Below are positions 31,761 through 42,029 of a stretch of 64,000 nucleotides of DNA, piece after piece; the first letter of the stretch is position 1; each line of letters starts with the position of its first letter. The notes under the pieces are model-generated. The model did not search any database. It was given only the letters and a program-made list of their open reading frames with translations, and was not told the DNA's origin. The DNA lies in assembly GCA_949825045.1 (NCBI GenBank), contig OX463807.1, forward strand, positions 40,878,749 to 40,942,748, in the 5' to 3' direction. The DNA comes from Argyresthia goedartella (Eukaryota; Arthropoda; Insecta; Lepidoptera; Argyresthiidae). A program made the translations under genes and the position numbers.

Positions 31761-32940
31761 TTAATACTATGCTTTCATGTGACATGTTATTGTAATTGGC
31801 ATGGCTGTGCTTTCTGTGCCTCTTCCACACGATCTGGCAGTTATCTGTCGAGTTAGCTGTCAAAAAAGTGACACCTGTCAAAATTAGTGACTCCGGTCGA
31901 AATAAAATGTTATATTATCTATTTGAATTTGTGTCTCAGCCAATCCATCGCAGGAGGGTAACAATTATCCATCTATACATCATCTAACTCTCAAGTTTAT
32001 AAACGTGGGGCGTTAATATCACTTAAGCTCACTGCGGTCGCCTTCGTCCTCCAAAGTGTCCTAGCTTTTCCAATACGGTTAAAGGAAATGCCAGCGAGCC
32101 TCTCACACCGGAAAAGCTAGGGCACTTTTCCGTCCGTCCTTGTCCAATACGATTTAGGGAAATTCTCTGGAAATAGGGAAAATGTGCCCAATATTATACT
32201 ACTGATGTCTGCGACGTGCTTGTGCGAGGCTGGTCAAATTGTGGCAAAAACCCCAGGAAGTAAGCAAATGGTAAGGGGACCAGAGATTTGTGTTGCCTAG
32301 GGGTCCCTACATAGGTAATCCAGCCCTCGAGACAGCGATTAACGAAATAAAATGGGAAAATCCTGACAAAATTATGAAATATAAACCGTTTGAGTACTAT
32401 TCATATTAGTATTAAGTTCATCATACAACAACAGCATTTAACTTAAGTGGTTTGCTATCATAGCAACGTGTCAAACATTAATTAGTTTGTTCACAAGTGT
32501 GTACCTTAATTTTCACTCCTCTAACATCCATGTTTTCGTGCGCAACATCTAAGGAGGCTGCTCTGCCTGTCTCCCTCTTAACGAAGCTCATCTCAACACC
32601 TCCAGACTTGCAACGTCTATGATGCATTGCGAGAATTTGAAGTATTTCCTGGAAAATGTAAAGGCATTTGGTTGGCATGGTGTTGCATGCATGCAAAAAA
32701 AGTTAACAAAGTCAACCAAGCGCGATAGAGGGCCATCCGCGACTATATCATTGCTAGACGAGTAAACAACTCGAAAAGTAAACTACACGAGTGACCGTGT
32801 AACTTTTGTAGCTTAGGCGGTGCTTTAAGGCTGATGGGCACCCCGAACGACTGTGGAGCTTATAATGTCACGGAATTGGATTCAAATGTTAATAATGACG
32901 TAATTGAAATACTAGAATCCCGGCTGCGGTACACTAAAAA
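31761..32940. other. Unassigned stretch
   Basis: A pair GTGTCCTAGCTTTTCC and GGAAAAGCTAGGGCAC near 32058-32128 is inverted, and a CCAATACG word is duplicated nearby, suggesting a small decayed element. No gene was recognised. Confidence 0.4.
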
Positions 32941-32944
32941 GCAC

Positions 32945-33239
32945 AAAACAAGCAGATAAAAGTGATAAACGCAACGATGTAACTCAATACAGGGGCATTT
33001 CTAAACTGAGTGTCCTCGGAAAAGTTATTGAGAAGCTATCTTCTCAATAACCTTCTCAGTGACTATTCACTAACGAGCTATCGCATGCTGTTCGTAGTTT
33101 TATAACACCACACCCATATGGGTTCCTTAGAGGCCGATTTGTAGAAACCAACTTAACCACATTTACTGAGTTTCTCTTTGAGGAAGCTGATAAGACACTA
33201 CAAGTGGATGTCGTGTACTCCGACTTCTCCTCACACCTG
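32945..33239 (+). pseudogene. Jockey/CR1-like RT fragment
   Basis: The plus strand reads QYRGISKLSVLGKVIEKL (RT fingers), then PYGFLRGRFVETNLTTFTEF and LQVDVVYSDFS, which is the start of RT motif A. Stops near 33050 break it. It ends exactly where the KAFD part of motif A would follow and passes into an RTE-type RT. Confidence 0.7.
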
Positions 33240-34458
33240 TATTTCACCTAGCTTTTATTACAGTGATACTCGACCAAGCTCAACCACCCGAGCAAGCTGG
33301 TTTTTGTCCCGGTATGTCAACCACAGACCACCTGCAAACTCTGAACCAAATCATGGAGAAGTACCAAGAATTTAACCTCCCACTCTAAGATGCTTTAGCC
33401 GATTATTCTAAGGCCTTCGATAGTATATCTCACGAGTCCATATTTAAAGCCCTTCAGAATCAGAACATCAACATTTTCTACATCAATCTTATGAAAGAAA
33501 TGTATGATATCAGTACCGCCTCTATTAAACTCCAAAGTCCAGGTCTTCTTTTTTCTATTGAAAGAGGCGTTAAACAGGGCGATCCTCTCTCCTCTAAACT
33601 ATTCACCAGTGTATTGGAAGAAGTTTTTAAGAAACTAGAGCCAAAATGGAAATGCAGAAGTATAGACGTCGGCGAGGTGAAGTTCACAAACCGTCGCTTT
33701 GCCGACGATATAGTCCTGTTCTCTAATTCGGCTTCTGATCTACAACCTTTGCTGCAACAACTCAGCCAACCAACCCTCGAGGTTAGTCTTAGTATGACTA
33801 TGGCGAAGAACAAGGTCATATCTAACAGCAAGGAGCATACGGTAGATATTGATGGGGTCAGAATTGCTTATGTCCAGGAATATATCTAGGCCAAATGGTC
33901 TCTTTCAAGGCTCGACAGGACAAGGAAGCCGAAAGACGTATCGACAACGCCTGGAAAAGCTTTTGGTCTATGAAGGAGCTTACGAAGGGAAAACTTCCGT
34001 TGTCTCTCAAACGCGAGCTCATGGACATGTGCATTCTCCCCATCCTTACCTACGGAACCCAAACCTGGTCTTTGACTGACGCGCACAGATTCAAACTCGG
34101 GGTTTGCCAAAGAAACAAGGAGCGTAGCATTCTCGAAGTCCGGCTCTTAGATAGGGTCTGGAATACGGAGTTGCGCTACAGGACTTTAAGAATAGGCGTA
34201 GCTCAGAAAGCGGCCCAATTCCCACTTCAATTGGGCCGGCCACGTTGCTTGGATGCAACCGAATCGATGGGCGAAGATATCCATGCAATGGGCTCCCAGT
34301 GCAAAGAGAAAGCTTGGCCGACTCAGAAAAAGATGGAGTAATTTGGGTCTCTGAGATACGAACCGGTGGATAACCGCTCAGGACCACAAAGAGTGGAAAA
34401 GGGGAGGGAAGCCTTTGCCCAGCAGTGGCACACGTTGGGCTCTTAATAATAATAGTTA
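33240..34458 (+). pseudogene. RTE-type LINE, 5'-truncated
   Basis: The frame reads QPPEQAGFCPGMSTTDHLQT, then DYSKAFDSISHESIF (motif A), GVKQGDPLSSKLF and RRFADDIVLFS (motif C). After a shift near 33890 it reads the C-terminal part with FWSMKELTKGKLPLSLKREL and LPILTYGTQTWSLT. These are the conserved blocks of RTE-clade RTs. A short 3' UTR ends GGCTCTTAATAATAATAG, typical of RTE. Damage includes a TAA near 33385 and the frameshift. A 5' endonuclease is absent, so the copy starts inside RT. Confidence 0.85.
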
Positions 34459-34823
34459 TTATTAATATTGCCTAATGCGGTGACTTGGGATATTTGTTTA
34501 AGTTAAACTCTGCAACATTAAGAAGAGTAGTTGCAGTCAATTTATTTTCACAAGTAAACCGGTCAAACATAACATTTACCAACTTCATTGATTTAAGCCC
34601 GAAGTATCAGAAAAACCAATAGCACTTCTGAGTATCTTCAGCTTAACCGGTTTAGCCAACAACGCTTACAAAAAAAAACTGGGTGAATTAGTCAGTCTTG
34701 CAGGGTATGTCTTTATCCTTCGTGTTAGGTTGACATGTAAGAACAACAAAAACCAACGCTACACCTAACATTGACCAGTCAGCTTTTAGTCAAACCTAGG
34801 TTTAGTCGGGTTAAGTCCGAAGT
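34459..34823. other. Unassigned stretch
   Basis: AT-rich; no gene or element seen. Confidence 0.5.
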
Positions 34824-35025
34824 CATAAACATTAACATTTCCATACAAGCACATACATTGCTTCTGGCCCCACACTAGGATACCCTGTGTCGTGGGAACC
34901 AGAAACAGCGACGTCATACACATATAAACATCCAAGACCTGTTTTTTTTACCCCCAGCTGGGTATCGAACCCGGGACTTCTCGCATGGTAGGCAGATCCA
35001 CAACCGCTGCGCCACAGAGGTCGTC
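34824..35025 (-). mobile_element. tRNA-like SINE, family S2, best copy
   Basis: On the minus strand the head starts GACGACCTCTGTGGCGCAGC with box A TGGCGCAGCGG. Box B follows as GGGTTCGATACCC. The body then gives CAGGTCTTGGATGTTTATAT, GTTCCCACGACACAGGGTAT and CCTAGTGTGGGGCCAGAAGC, ending TTAATGTTTATG. The intact A and B boxes make this the reference copy for the family in this window. Confidence 0.82.
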
Positions 35026-35639
35026 AAACTTGTTGACATCATACAAAATAACTTTTTAACCAGTTAAACCTAAAATTAACTGCTCTTCTAACTTTGGCCG
35101 TAACATATTAATAAGAAAGACAAATAAAATAAACTCACATTCACTACTCTCTGCTGATGTCACTGTTACTCTAGTTCCACCAAATCAATGAAAGCTTGGA
35201 CAGTTTGGTATCTATGTTAACGGCAAAGTATGAAAGCCAGTCAATCTATGCAATGTATAGGGCATTGGAGAGAATAATGGACCTCTTTAGTCAGAATGCG
35301 TTAACGTATGAAATGAACAATACACTGTTAAATTTCTTTTAGCAACAAATCGAACACATTATGCAAATAATAGTATTTAATCGCAAATTGGAGATTACCT
35401 TTTTTTTCAGCAAAATATACTCTATCACGTTACCCACCTTTGCTTTTAATTAACTGGATTTATTCAGATTTATTTTCTTTTTCACTCTTACCCATTCAAC
35501 CTAACACGAAGACTAAAGGGGCGTCGCATCGCTCACCCTCTTTAGCCGTACTAATCAAAATGGAAACTACGTGTACGAATGCTTAGGAAAAGTGTGAATA
35601 AAAATATTTCACATATTGACCATTTTAGGAGAAAAGAAG
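35026..35639. other. Unassigned stretch
   Basis: AT-rich; no supported feature. Confidence 0.5.
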
Positions 35640-36475
35640 AAAAAGAAGAAAAAATATTTATTCACAATAAATCCTTATTCCATATTGGTGGATCCCTGTC
35701 TCCCTAACTAGTTTAAACTGTATCTAGGGAAACAGTTCTTCCCGATTATAGTCACAATGTTTGTGAAATTAATAAAGTAGTTAAGCGTGTACATTAATTA
35801 CAAAAACAAAAAGATTTTATATAGTAGACAGAAAATTTAAGAATTATAATAATTAACCAGAGTTATCAAGTGTAGTGTAGGTGTAGTTGTTAGTGTAGGT
35901 GTGTGTGTTAGGCTTGTAGTGAGTGCAGTGTGGTGAATGTAAGTGTAATATACTTATCTTAATGGTTTTAGTACGCAGAGTCCATTAGGCTTTCGGTGCC
36001 CTCATAATCGTGGGATCTCAGCCAGGTGTAGACTCTGTTTTTTAAAGTGTAGTTTCTTTCTTTTGAGATATTTAATTTATTGTGTATAGTACTGCACAAG
36101 CGAGGTGTTACATAGTTGTAGTGCCTACGCGCAAAAGCATTTATGGCACGTGGAACTGGAAAACGATAAATCCTCTTGGTACTTACAGGTAAGAGCGGGA
36201 CTGTACGACTATGATATCGCCTAATACATTTTAATATAAAGGTCTGCCTGATGGTAAGCACATTGGATTCTTTATACACAAGCGTGGTGGGGTGCCGCCA
36301 GGGCGCGTACAGAAGAACTTTAAGCACGGCACGCTGGGCGCGCTCGGCCTCCAGTAGAATAGATTTGCGAGCACCTCCCCAAGCACAGATGCAGTACTCA
36401 ATCACGCAGTGGCATAAGGCGCTATAAGTCTGTAAAGGCATTCTATACATTGCCTAGGCATTGTATACAATGACG
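35640..36475 (-). pseudogene. LINE RT C-terminal domain and 3' UTR
   Basis: The frame 36450-35968 reads LQTYSALCHCVIEYCICAWG, then AERAQRAVLKVLLYAPWRHP, KESNVLTIRQTFILKCIRRY and a basic tail with VPRAINAFARRHYNYVTPRL. This is the post-RT C-terminal region of Jockey/CR1-like LINEs and is uninterrupted for 160 codons. Its 3' UTR runs down to about 35640 and ends in an AATAAATA and CTT-rich tail. The RT core is missing, a normal 5' truncation. Confidence 0.8.
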
Positions 36476-37399
36476 GATTTCATATTTTACCGTTGATATC
36501 CACAGGTAAACAAACACACATGATATCGATATGAGTGTATAGGTGTGTGTGTTGTGTGGAGATCAACATATTTAGGTCGGTTCGCATTTGTGAGTAGCTA
36601 ATTCGAGTACTCCGCTTATAGTTATTTTACCTATAACGTGTGTTTTGATGACACATGTCCTGAGGTCAAACAACTGAGAACGGTCGGAAGATAGGATCGC
36701 CAAAACATATTTAAACTGATTACTCTCAAAACTCTCAATAGAGCTGCCAATAGTACTAATTTTGTATGCTGTAATGCAGTAAATAAGTTCATAAACTATT
36801 AACCCGCTTCTTAACTTAACTTCTACGCAGATTAGTAGTGTTTTCTTGAATTAGTGTTTATTGTCTAACTATAACCACAATAACAAAATAATAAAAATGT
36901 TGAGAAATCCCAACCACGGATATCTGGGGCATTCCGCCTTAAAAGGAGAATGCTATAAACTCCTTGCTAATGCATTTTAAAGATAAATCTACATATTTTC
37001 GTATACTTATCCGCCAAAATAGATGAAGCTGTGCTTTCATGTTGATTGACAGTCAAGCAAGCAGGACACACAATTTTATATGTTTGTTAAATAAAACGAA
37101 CTCTATTTAAGTGCTTAATAATAATAAATCGCGTTAATCCTGTTATCATAAAGCACTCAACTCTCACTAGGATATTGAAATAAATAAAATAATAATAGAT
37201 ACAGACTCGCGTCAATTAAGTATTATCTTATCTACGGTATCATAAACTTCCAGTTTTTACCTGAATACGCCGCCGCGGCGAATCCGAATAATGGTTTTTA
37301 TGAGTTCATCTGGCTGGCCTACTTCTGAATTGGACAAATGGGGTACTGTTATAAGTTGGTTAGAAGCTCAGATAAAGTTAGTAGCGTCTTGATCGTCAT
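36476..37399. other. Unassigned stretch
   Basis: AT-rich; no supported gene or element. Confidence 0.5.
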
Positions 37400-37600
37400 C
37401 ATATTATTAGGTCCTGTCATAATTTTTACCAAGTACATATAAGACAAAAACTAAAGAGAGACTTTGAAAAATCGCAGAATAGTCAAGCGGGCAACAACAA
37501 TAAACAGATTTGGAAGGCTATTAAAACGATTTCCTCGACCAATCGAAGACAAACCCTTTAGGTTTGTCTTTAATTTGAGTGGTCGAGGAAACAGCACACA
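37400..37600 (+). pseudogene. LINE D linker fragment ending in a hairpin
   Basis: The plus-strand frame reads an RDFEKSQNSQAGNNNKQIWK-type linker that lies between endonuclease and RT in Jockey-like ORF2. It ends in a foldback made of TTTCCTCGACCAATCGAAGA and the inverted GTTTGTCTT...GTGGTCGAGGAAA. The foldback marks a rearrangement before the next, inverted fragment. Confidence 0.5.
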
Positions 37601-37604
37601 CCTT

Positions 37605-37775
37605 TAAATTAAATTTAAAGTCTACATTTCTAAGCTAGTACTGTTTTTAAACAAAGTTGTTGTGAGTAAAGGCACATTGGTAAAGAATGTTTCGAAAGCT
37701 CGAGCTACCTCAACGTTGGATTTAACAACACCACCACCTACATGCATAAATTATTGTCTCTTGTTAGAACTTTGT
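37605..37775 (-). pseudogene. LINE A linker fragment (minus)
   Basis: On the minus strand this reads VVKSNVEVARAFETFFTNVP, nearly the same as VVKSNADVARAFETFFTNVP of LINE A at 42.45 kb. It is therefore a short inverted piece of that family lying within LINE D debris. Confidence 0.75.
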
Positions 37776-38790
37776 AATTTTCACGGTTTATTATTTGCCT
37801 AACCGTTCTCATTCTATTGTTTGAAATTGTATTGTAATTTTTATAGATTTTGTATTTTATATTAATTTGTAAAGCTTTTGCCGTTCTACAAACTAACTTG
37901 AATACTGTTCCCGCTCCTGCCTTACTACTCTAACTAGATTCCATAGGTGTGAGAGGCTTGCAACTATAACTGTTTCACTCATATCATGGAGCAAGTATGC
38001 TCATACTTTACAAACAGGTCTCATATGGTTAAAACTAATGAATTATTTTGCGACGAAGCACAAATTACTTACGGCGTCCCTCAAGGCAATATTTTGGGCC
38101 CAACTGTACTTATTATATTCATAAGTGATCTCTGTAACTTGTCTCTTAATGACTCCAGAATCGTTATATACGCCGATGATACAGCAATTACCTACTATCC
38201 ATGCGGATTCTTGGACACAACTTCAATATCACGCACAGCGTGGCTTTAAGGCAGTGTTTCACTGGCTCCGAGCACATACCCTTACATTGAATGTGTCAAA
38301 AACTAAATATATGAGCTACTCTTTAAAATCGAATTCCCAAACACATTACTTAACAAGCTCATTTAGTTCCAATCGAAATCAGTGCAACCCAAATTACCTC
38401 GACTAACACAATAAAATACCTTAGGTTAATAGTGGATCAGCATTTAAACTTTAAAGTGCACATTAATCTGCTGACAGGGAGAACGCGTAAATTGATGTAC
38501 ATATTCAAGACAATTTGACATGTTGCCCATTCCTTTGTAATCAGTATGCCTTTCTTTTCCCTATGTTAGTCCATTATCTCCAGCTGTATTGTCTCCTGTG
38601 GAGGGGCTTCTAAAACCACATTAAAATCCTTTGAAATAGCCCAACGAGCTATTCTAAAGATATCAACTTCGCAACCCAAACTATATCCTATACAACAGCT
38701 CTACCAGGACTTCAAAGTATTAACTACTCAAAAATCGAGGGTAGTTGGTGCGGATCGCGATTTTGAACCCTATGCAATGGTAATGAAATT

Positions 38791-39040
38791 AATAATAATA
38801 ATACCTTGGACACTATTGACACACATTGATCTAGCCCCAAACTAGGATTCCCTGTATCTTGGGTACTAGACAACGATACACATACTTATATAGATAAATA
38901 TTATACTTAGATAGATAAACAACCTTGACTAGGGTACAAACATCCGTTCTCATCAAACAAATATTTGCCCCCACCGGGACTCGAACCCGAGACCCTTGGT
39001 TTCGTAAGCAGGGTCACTGTCGACTCGGCCATTCGGGTCG
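38791..39040 (-). mobile_element. tRNA-like SINE, family S1 (copy 3)
   Basis: In the minus sense it starts CGACCCGAATGGCCGAGTCG at 39040 with box B GGTTCGAGTCC. It has the S1 body and finishes GTGTCCAAGGTATTATTATT near 38795. It interrupts LINE D between its mid and C-terminal coding parts. Confidence 0.88.
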
Positions 39041-39399
39041 TCCTAATTAAAAACCTATAACGGAAAAGTGGCATTAGCTAACACCAGTGGTAACTGAGGG
39101 GTAATTAAATGAAAGATAGCTATTCATACTCAATGCTATTGCAACTCAACACAAAATTATTGCACGTGGTGATGTAACAAACATAACAAAACGACGCAAA
39201 GACCCCGTCTGCCTAATACCAACACACAATTTGCTTGTAAAAAAAATCCCATATCTCGGTCCATTTCTATATAATAAAATCAGTGCAATTATTCCAATGC
39301 TTTCGCTTTCCCATATGGAATGCTCCCTTAAATTCTGCCTATCTTGTAAATCTATCCTTATGAAGATACTGAAGAGTTGGTCCATGGATGATTCTGTAA

Positions 39400-39485
39400 T
39401 ACACACGCACCCAGACCCACAGACACTCACACACACTGACACACACACCCCCTCATACATACATACACACACACACACACCCTCT
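39400..39485. repeat. CA-rich microsatellite
   Basis: Imperfect CA repeats (ACACACACTGACACACACAC) lie in the 3' region of LINE D. Confidence 0.85.
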
Positions 39486-39775
39486 CGCCATGCACACAGT
39501 TAGTGTTAAATAAGTTGTTATAGGTTATCGGAATTTGTACGATCCCTTTTGCACAGTTATACTTGATCAAGTATCATTAAATCCACCTCAAGATACGAAT
39601 AAAAGGGTTCAGGTCCGGATATTCCTTAACATAGATTACCTCCTCCTAATCTGGCTAGGATATCAGCTCGTCTCCCTACCCAAATGTACACGCACTTCCA
39701 ATTCTGCACTGTAATTTGTTCCTACTTTAATTTATATAAATTTCCTTTCTGAGAAATAAATGATACGTGAATTTT

Positions 39776-40912
39776 ATTTCATTTGAGGTCTGCTGCTCAA
39801 TAATAAAGAATTTTGAGTTGCAATTTTTTTGGGATAGTCAGTCACAGTCAACCTTTAAGGTATTTTATTCGGTTTCTACGTCCCACATTGCAAAACTTCG
39901 ATTCTAACTCCCAAACTGTTTCCAAATAAACTGCGCCTTGTGAGTTGAAAGGTGACTTTTGTACCGCTTCCCTCGCGAGTCCCGAAGGAGCGATCGGTTG
40001 GCAAACACCACCGATCCAACTCCACTTCTGATATTTATTTCAACTGAGCATTCTGTTTTGTTGAATTGTTTCTCTCAAGATTGTTTTTTGTGTTGGAGGT
40101 TTTTTTGCGATGTTGAAATTGTTTTCATTCTCAAACGATTCTTAACATCCAGAGCATCGAGAATGCTGGGTTGGCTCCTATCGCACACAAAGGATGAACT
40201 AGCCACGCCTTTGGTGACGCTAGTTTACGTAATAACAAAATGCTTCCAAAAACCAACATATTTTTTTCTGTCGATACCTAAATTCGTAGCAGCCAGCTAC
40301 GGCGTAGCGGCTATGCGAAAGCGAAATATTCTGAACGTTAATTTCACAACTCTATTTCCTATCTAGTATATTTTAGTAGATTTCTATTAAAAGCAATACT
40401 TCCTAATAAATGAGAAACACTCAAAGTGCGTCAGGCACGTGCCCTTATTGAAACGTTATTTAATAAACTTCGCCGCTCCTCTCGATTCGGTTCACAATTT
40501 CCTATATTGCGAGTTCCCCGGGCCTGTTACCATGATACCTTTGAAGAGTTAATAAGTCATAAATAGACTGTGGGAGTGAGAGGGGGATATCCTCTGCCTA
40601 GGGGCGAGCGGGGAGGGGTGAGCAGGTATAGGTGGGCAATCGTGCGGAAAAAGGAGCGATGAGGTGTCGCGAGATTTGGCGTGATTCTCGCTGTAATCGC
40701 CTCGGCCGTAATGTGGTGAACGCATTTAGTATGGGGTTGGTCTCTTTGTAAGTTTGGAAGTTAGGTAGGAAGACAAACTGGATTGCTGATTGATGATTGT
40801 GCGGGATGGTAGGTTGGGCCTTACTTTTCATTTCAGAAAAGCTATTATCTGAGTTATAGGGTTATGGAACCTAAACTACAGCCTCTTAGTTGATAGTCAT
40901 ATAGTATTCATC
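39776..40912. other. Unassigned stretch
   Basis: The plus-strand open frame 39959-40366 has no recognisable motif and ends in low-similarity sequence. I would not annotate it as a gene. Confidence 0.4.
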
Positions 40913-41044
40913 AGACGACCTCAGTGGCATTGCGTTTTTGGGCTTTGCTTCCCAAGCTTGAGGTCTCGGATTTGAATCGCAGCTGGGGAGGAAGAAATGA
41001 AAACCTAAGTACCTGTTTAAAAATGTTAATATTTATGTTTATGC
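40913..41044 (+). mobile_element. SINE S2-like, diverged
   Basis: Begins GACGACCTCAGTGGCATTGC, with a box B-like TCTCGGATTTGAATCGCAGC, GGGGAGGAAGAAAT, and the S2 end AAATGTTAATATTTATGTTTATG. The middle of the S2 body is missing. Confidence 0.6.
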
Positions 41045-41654
41045 ATAATGTGTTTTCATTTTAACGCTAGTTGGTCATTTTACTATTAAATGGCAGTTGA
41101 ATCAGTTGATTAGATTTTTGAATGCACTTTATCTTAACAGACGCGTAATCTTGATAATACACCATTGTCAGCAAACACTCAATGCATATGAGGAAAGCAC
41201 AAACATCGAGAAAATAAGTGCATAGTGCTGTCAGTGACCCTTATGCATAAAGAAACAGAGGTCTAACACGACGGTTTAATTGTATTTTACGTCAAATCTC
41301 CGCTCCGTGCTGCTTACCCCTCTGCACTTCCCCTCAAGTCTTTAGGGTCCGTTCGAAAACTCGATACACTTTCATAAGCGATCGTTAAGTGGCGTTGGAG
41401 TGCAGTTTGAGTGGGCGCTGAAAGTCGCTAAGTGCGCGATACGAGTGAGTGGTTGATCGGAGACAAGTACCTGGCGAATAGACTGCTGTGTGCAACCTTT
41501 GTCGATACTACAAACTTACATCTTTTTCCTAAATTAGAGTGAGAGAAATGGTGACCCCGCAATATTAGTGAATGGACGGAAATCACCAGTGTAGAGCAGC
41601 TTATGCGCTTGGCGAAGGCTATGGAGGAATAAGTATAGCTGACAGGCAACCTCC
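41045..41654. other. Unassigned stretch
   Basis: No supported feature. Small frames on the minus strand at 41428-41649 show no motif. Confidence 0.4.
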
Positions 41655-41740
41655 GATGGGACCGTCCATTAATTACGTGAGGTATTCAGGGGTGGGGGGT
41701 GTCAAGCCAAATCTCACGCAATCTCACCATAGGGTATTCT
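41655..41740. repeat. Dispersed repeat with CAAGCCAAATCTCACG
   Basis: GTCCATTAATTACGTGAGGT, a G-run and TCAAGCCAAATCTCACGCAA occur in order. The G-run plus CCAAATCTCACGAAATCT recurs at 53840-53880. This is a common dispersed insect repeat, and it is non-coding. Confidence 0.55.
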
Positions 41741-42029
41741 CAACAAATATCAAGTTTTTTTTTCCTAAAAAGAAAACAGTGTTAAACTGCGAGAAATTTG
41801 GGTTAAATTAAATTAAAGTATGTTTCTTGAATAAAATTTATCAAAATCTGACGCAATAGATGACTATTGCGACTATTCCAACTCGACATATTAGATAACG
41901 ATGTCGATTATGTCGGGTAGATATGGCGGATTATTCACTAGTCTTCAATTTCAATTAGGTCCCCACCGAGGAGCACAGGCCTTTACCCGAATACGAGTAA
42001 GATAAGACATATACGAAAAACTTAGATAT

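Larger units (their letters stand above)
37900..39775 (+). pseudogene. LINE D RT and 3' end, split by a SINE
   Basis: The frame reads GVPQGNILGP, FISDLCN and VIYADDTAITYY (motif C). After a shift it reads LNVSKTKYMSYSLKSN, IKYLRLIVDQHLNFK and EIAQRAILKIS. A family S1 SINE sits at 38791-39040. Beyond it a VTNITKRRKDPVCLIPTHNL segment and a PYLGPFLYNK segment look like the C-terminal end of the same protein. A CA-rich stretch and a 3' UTR ending AAATAAATGATACG follow. Frame changes are numerous, so the element is dead. Confidence 0.65.

Noticed and set aside
31484..31856. Open frames with repeated MILTGV and PVKIMT
   Set aside because: They are artefacts of the 18-bp minisatellite.
39959..40366. 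135-codon plus-strand frame
   Set aside because: No motif, composition like its surroundings, no supporting splice or context.
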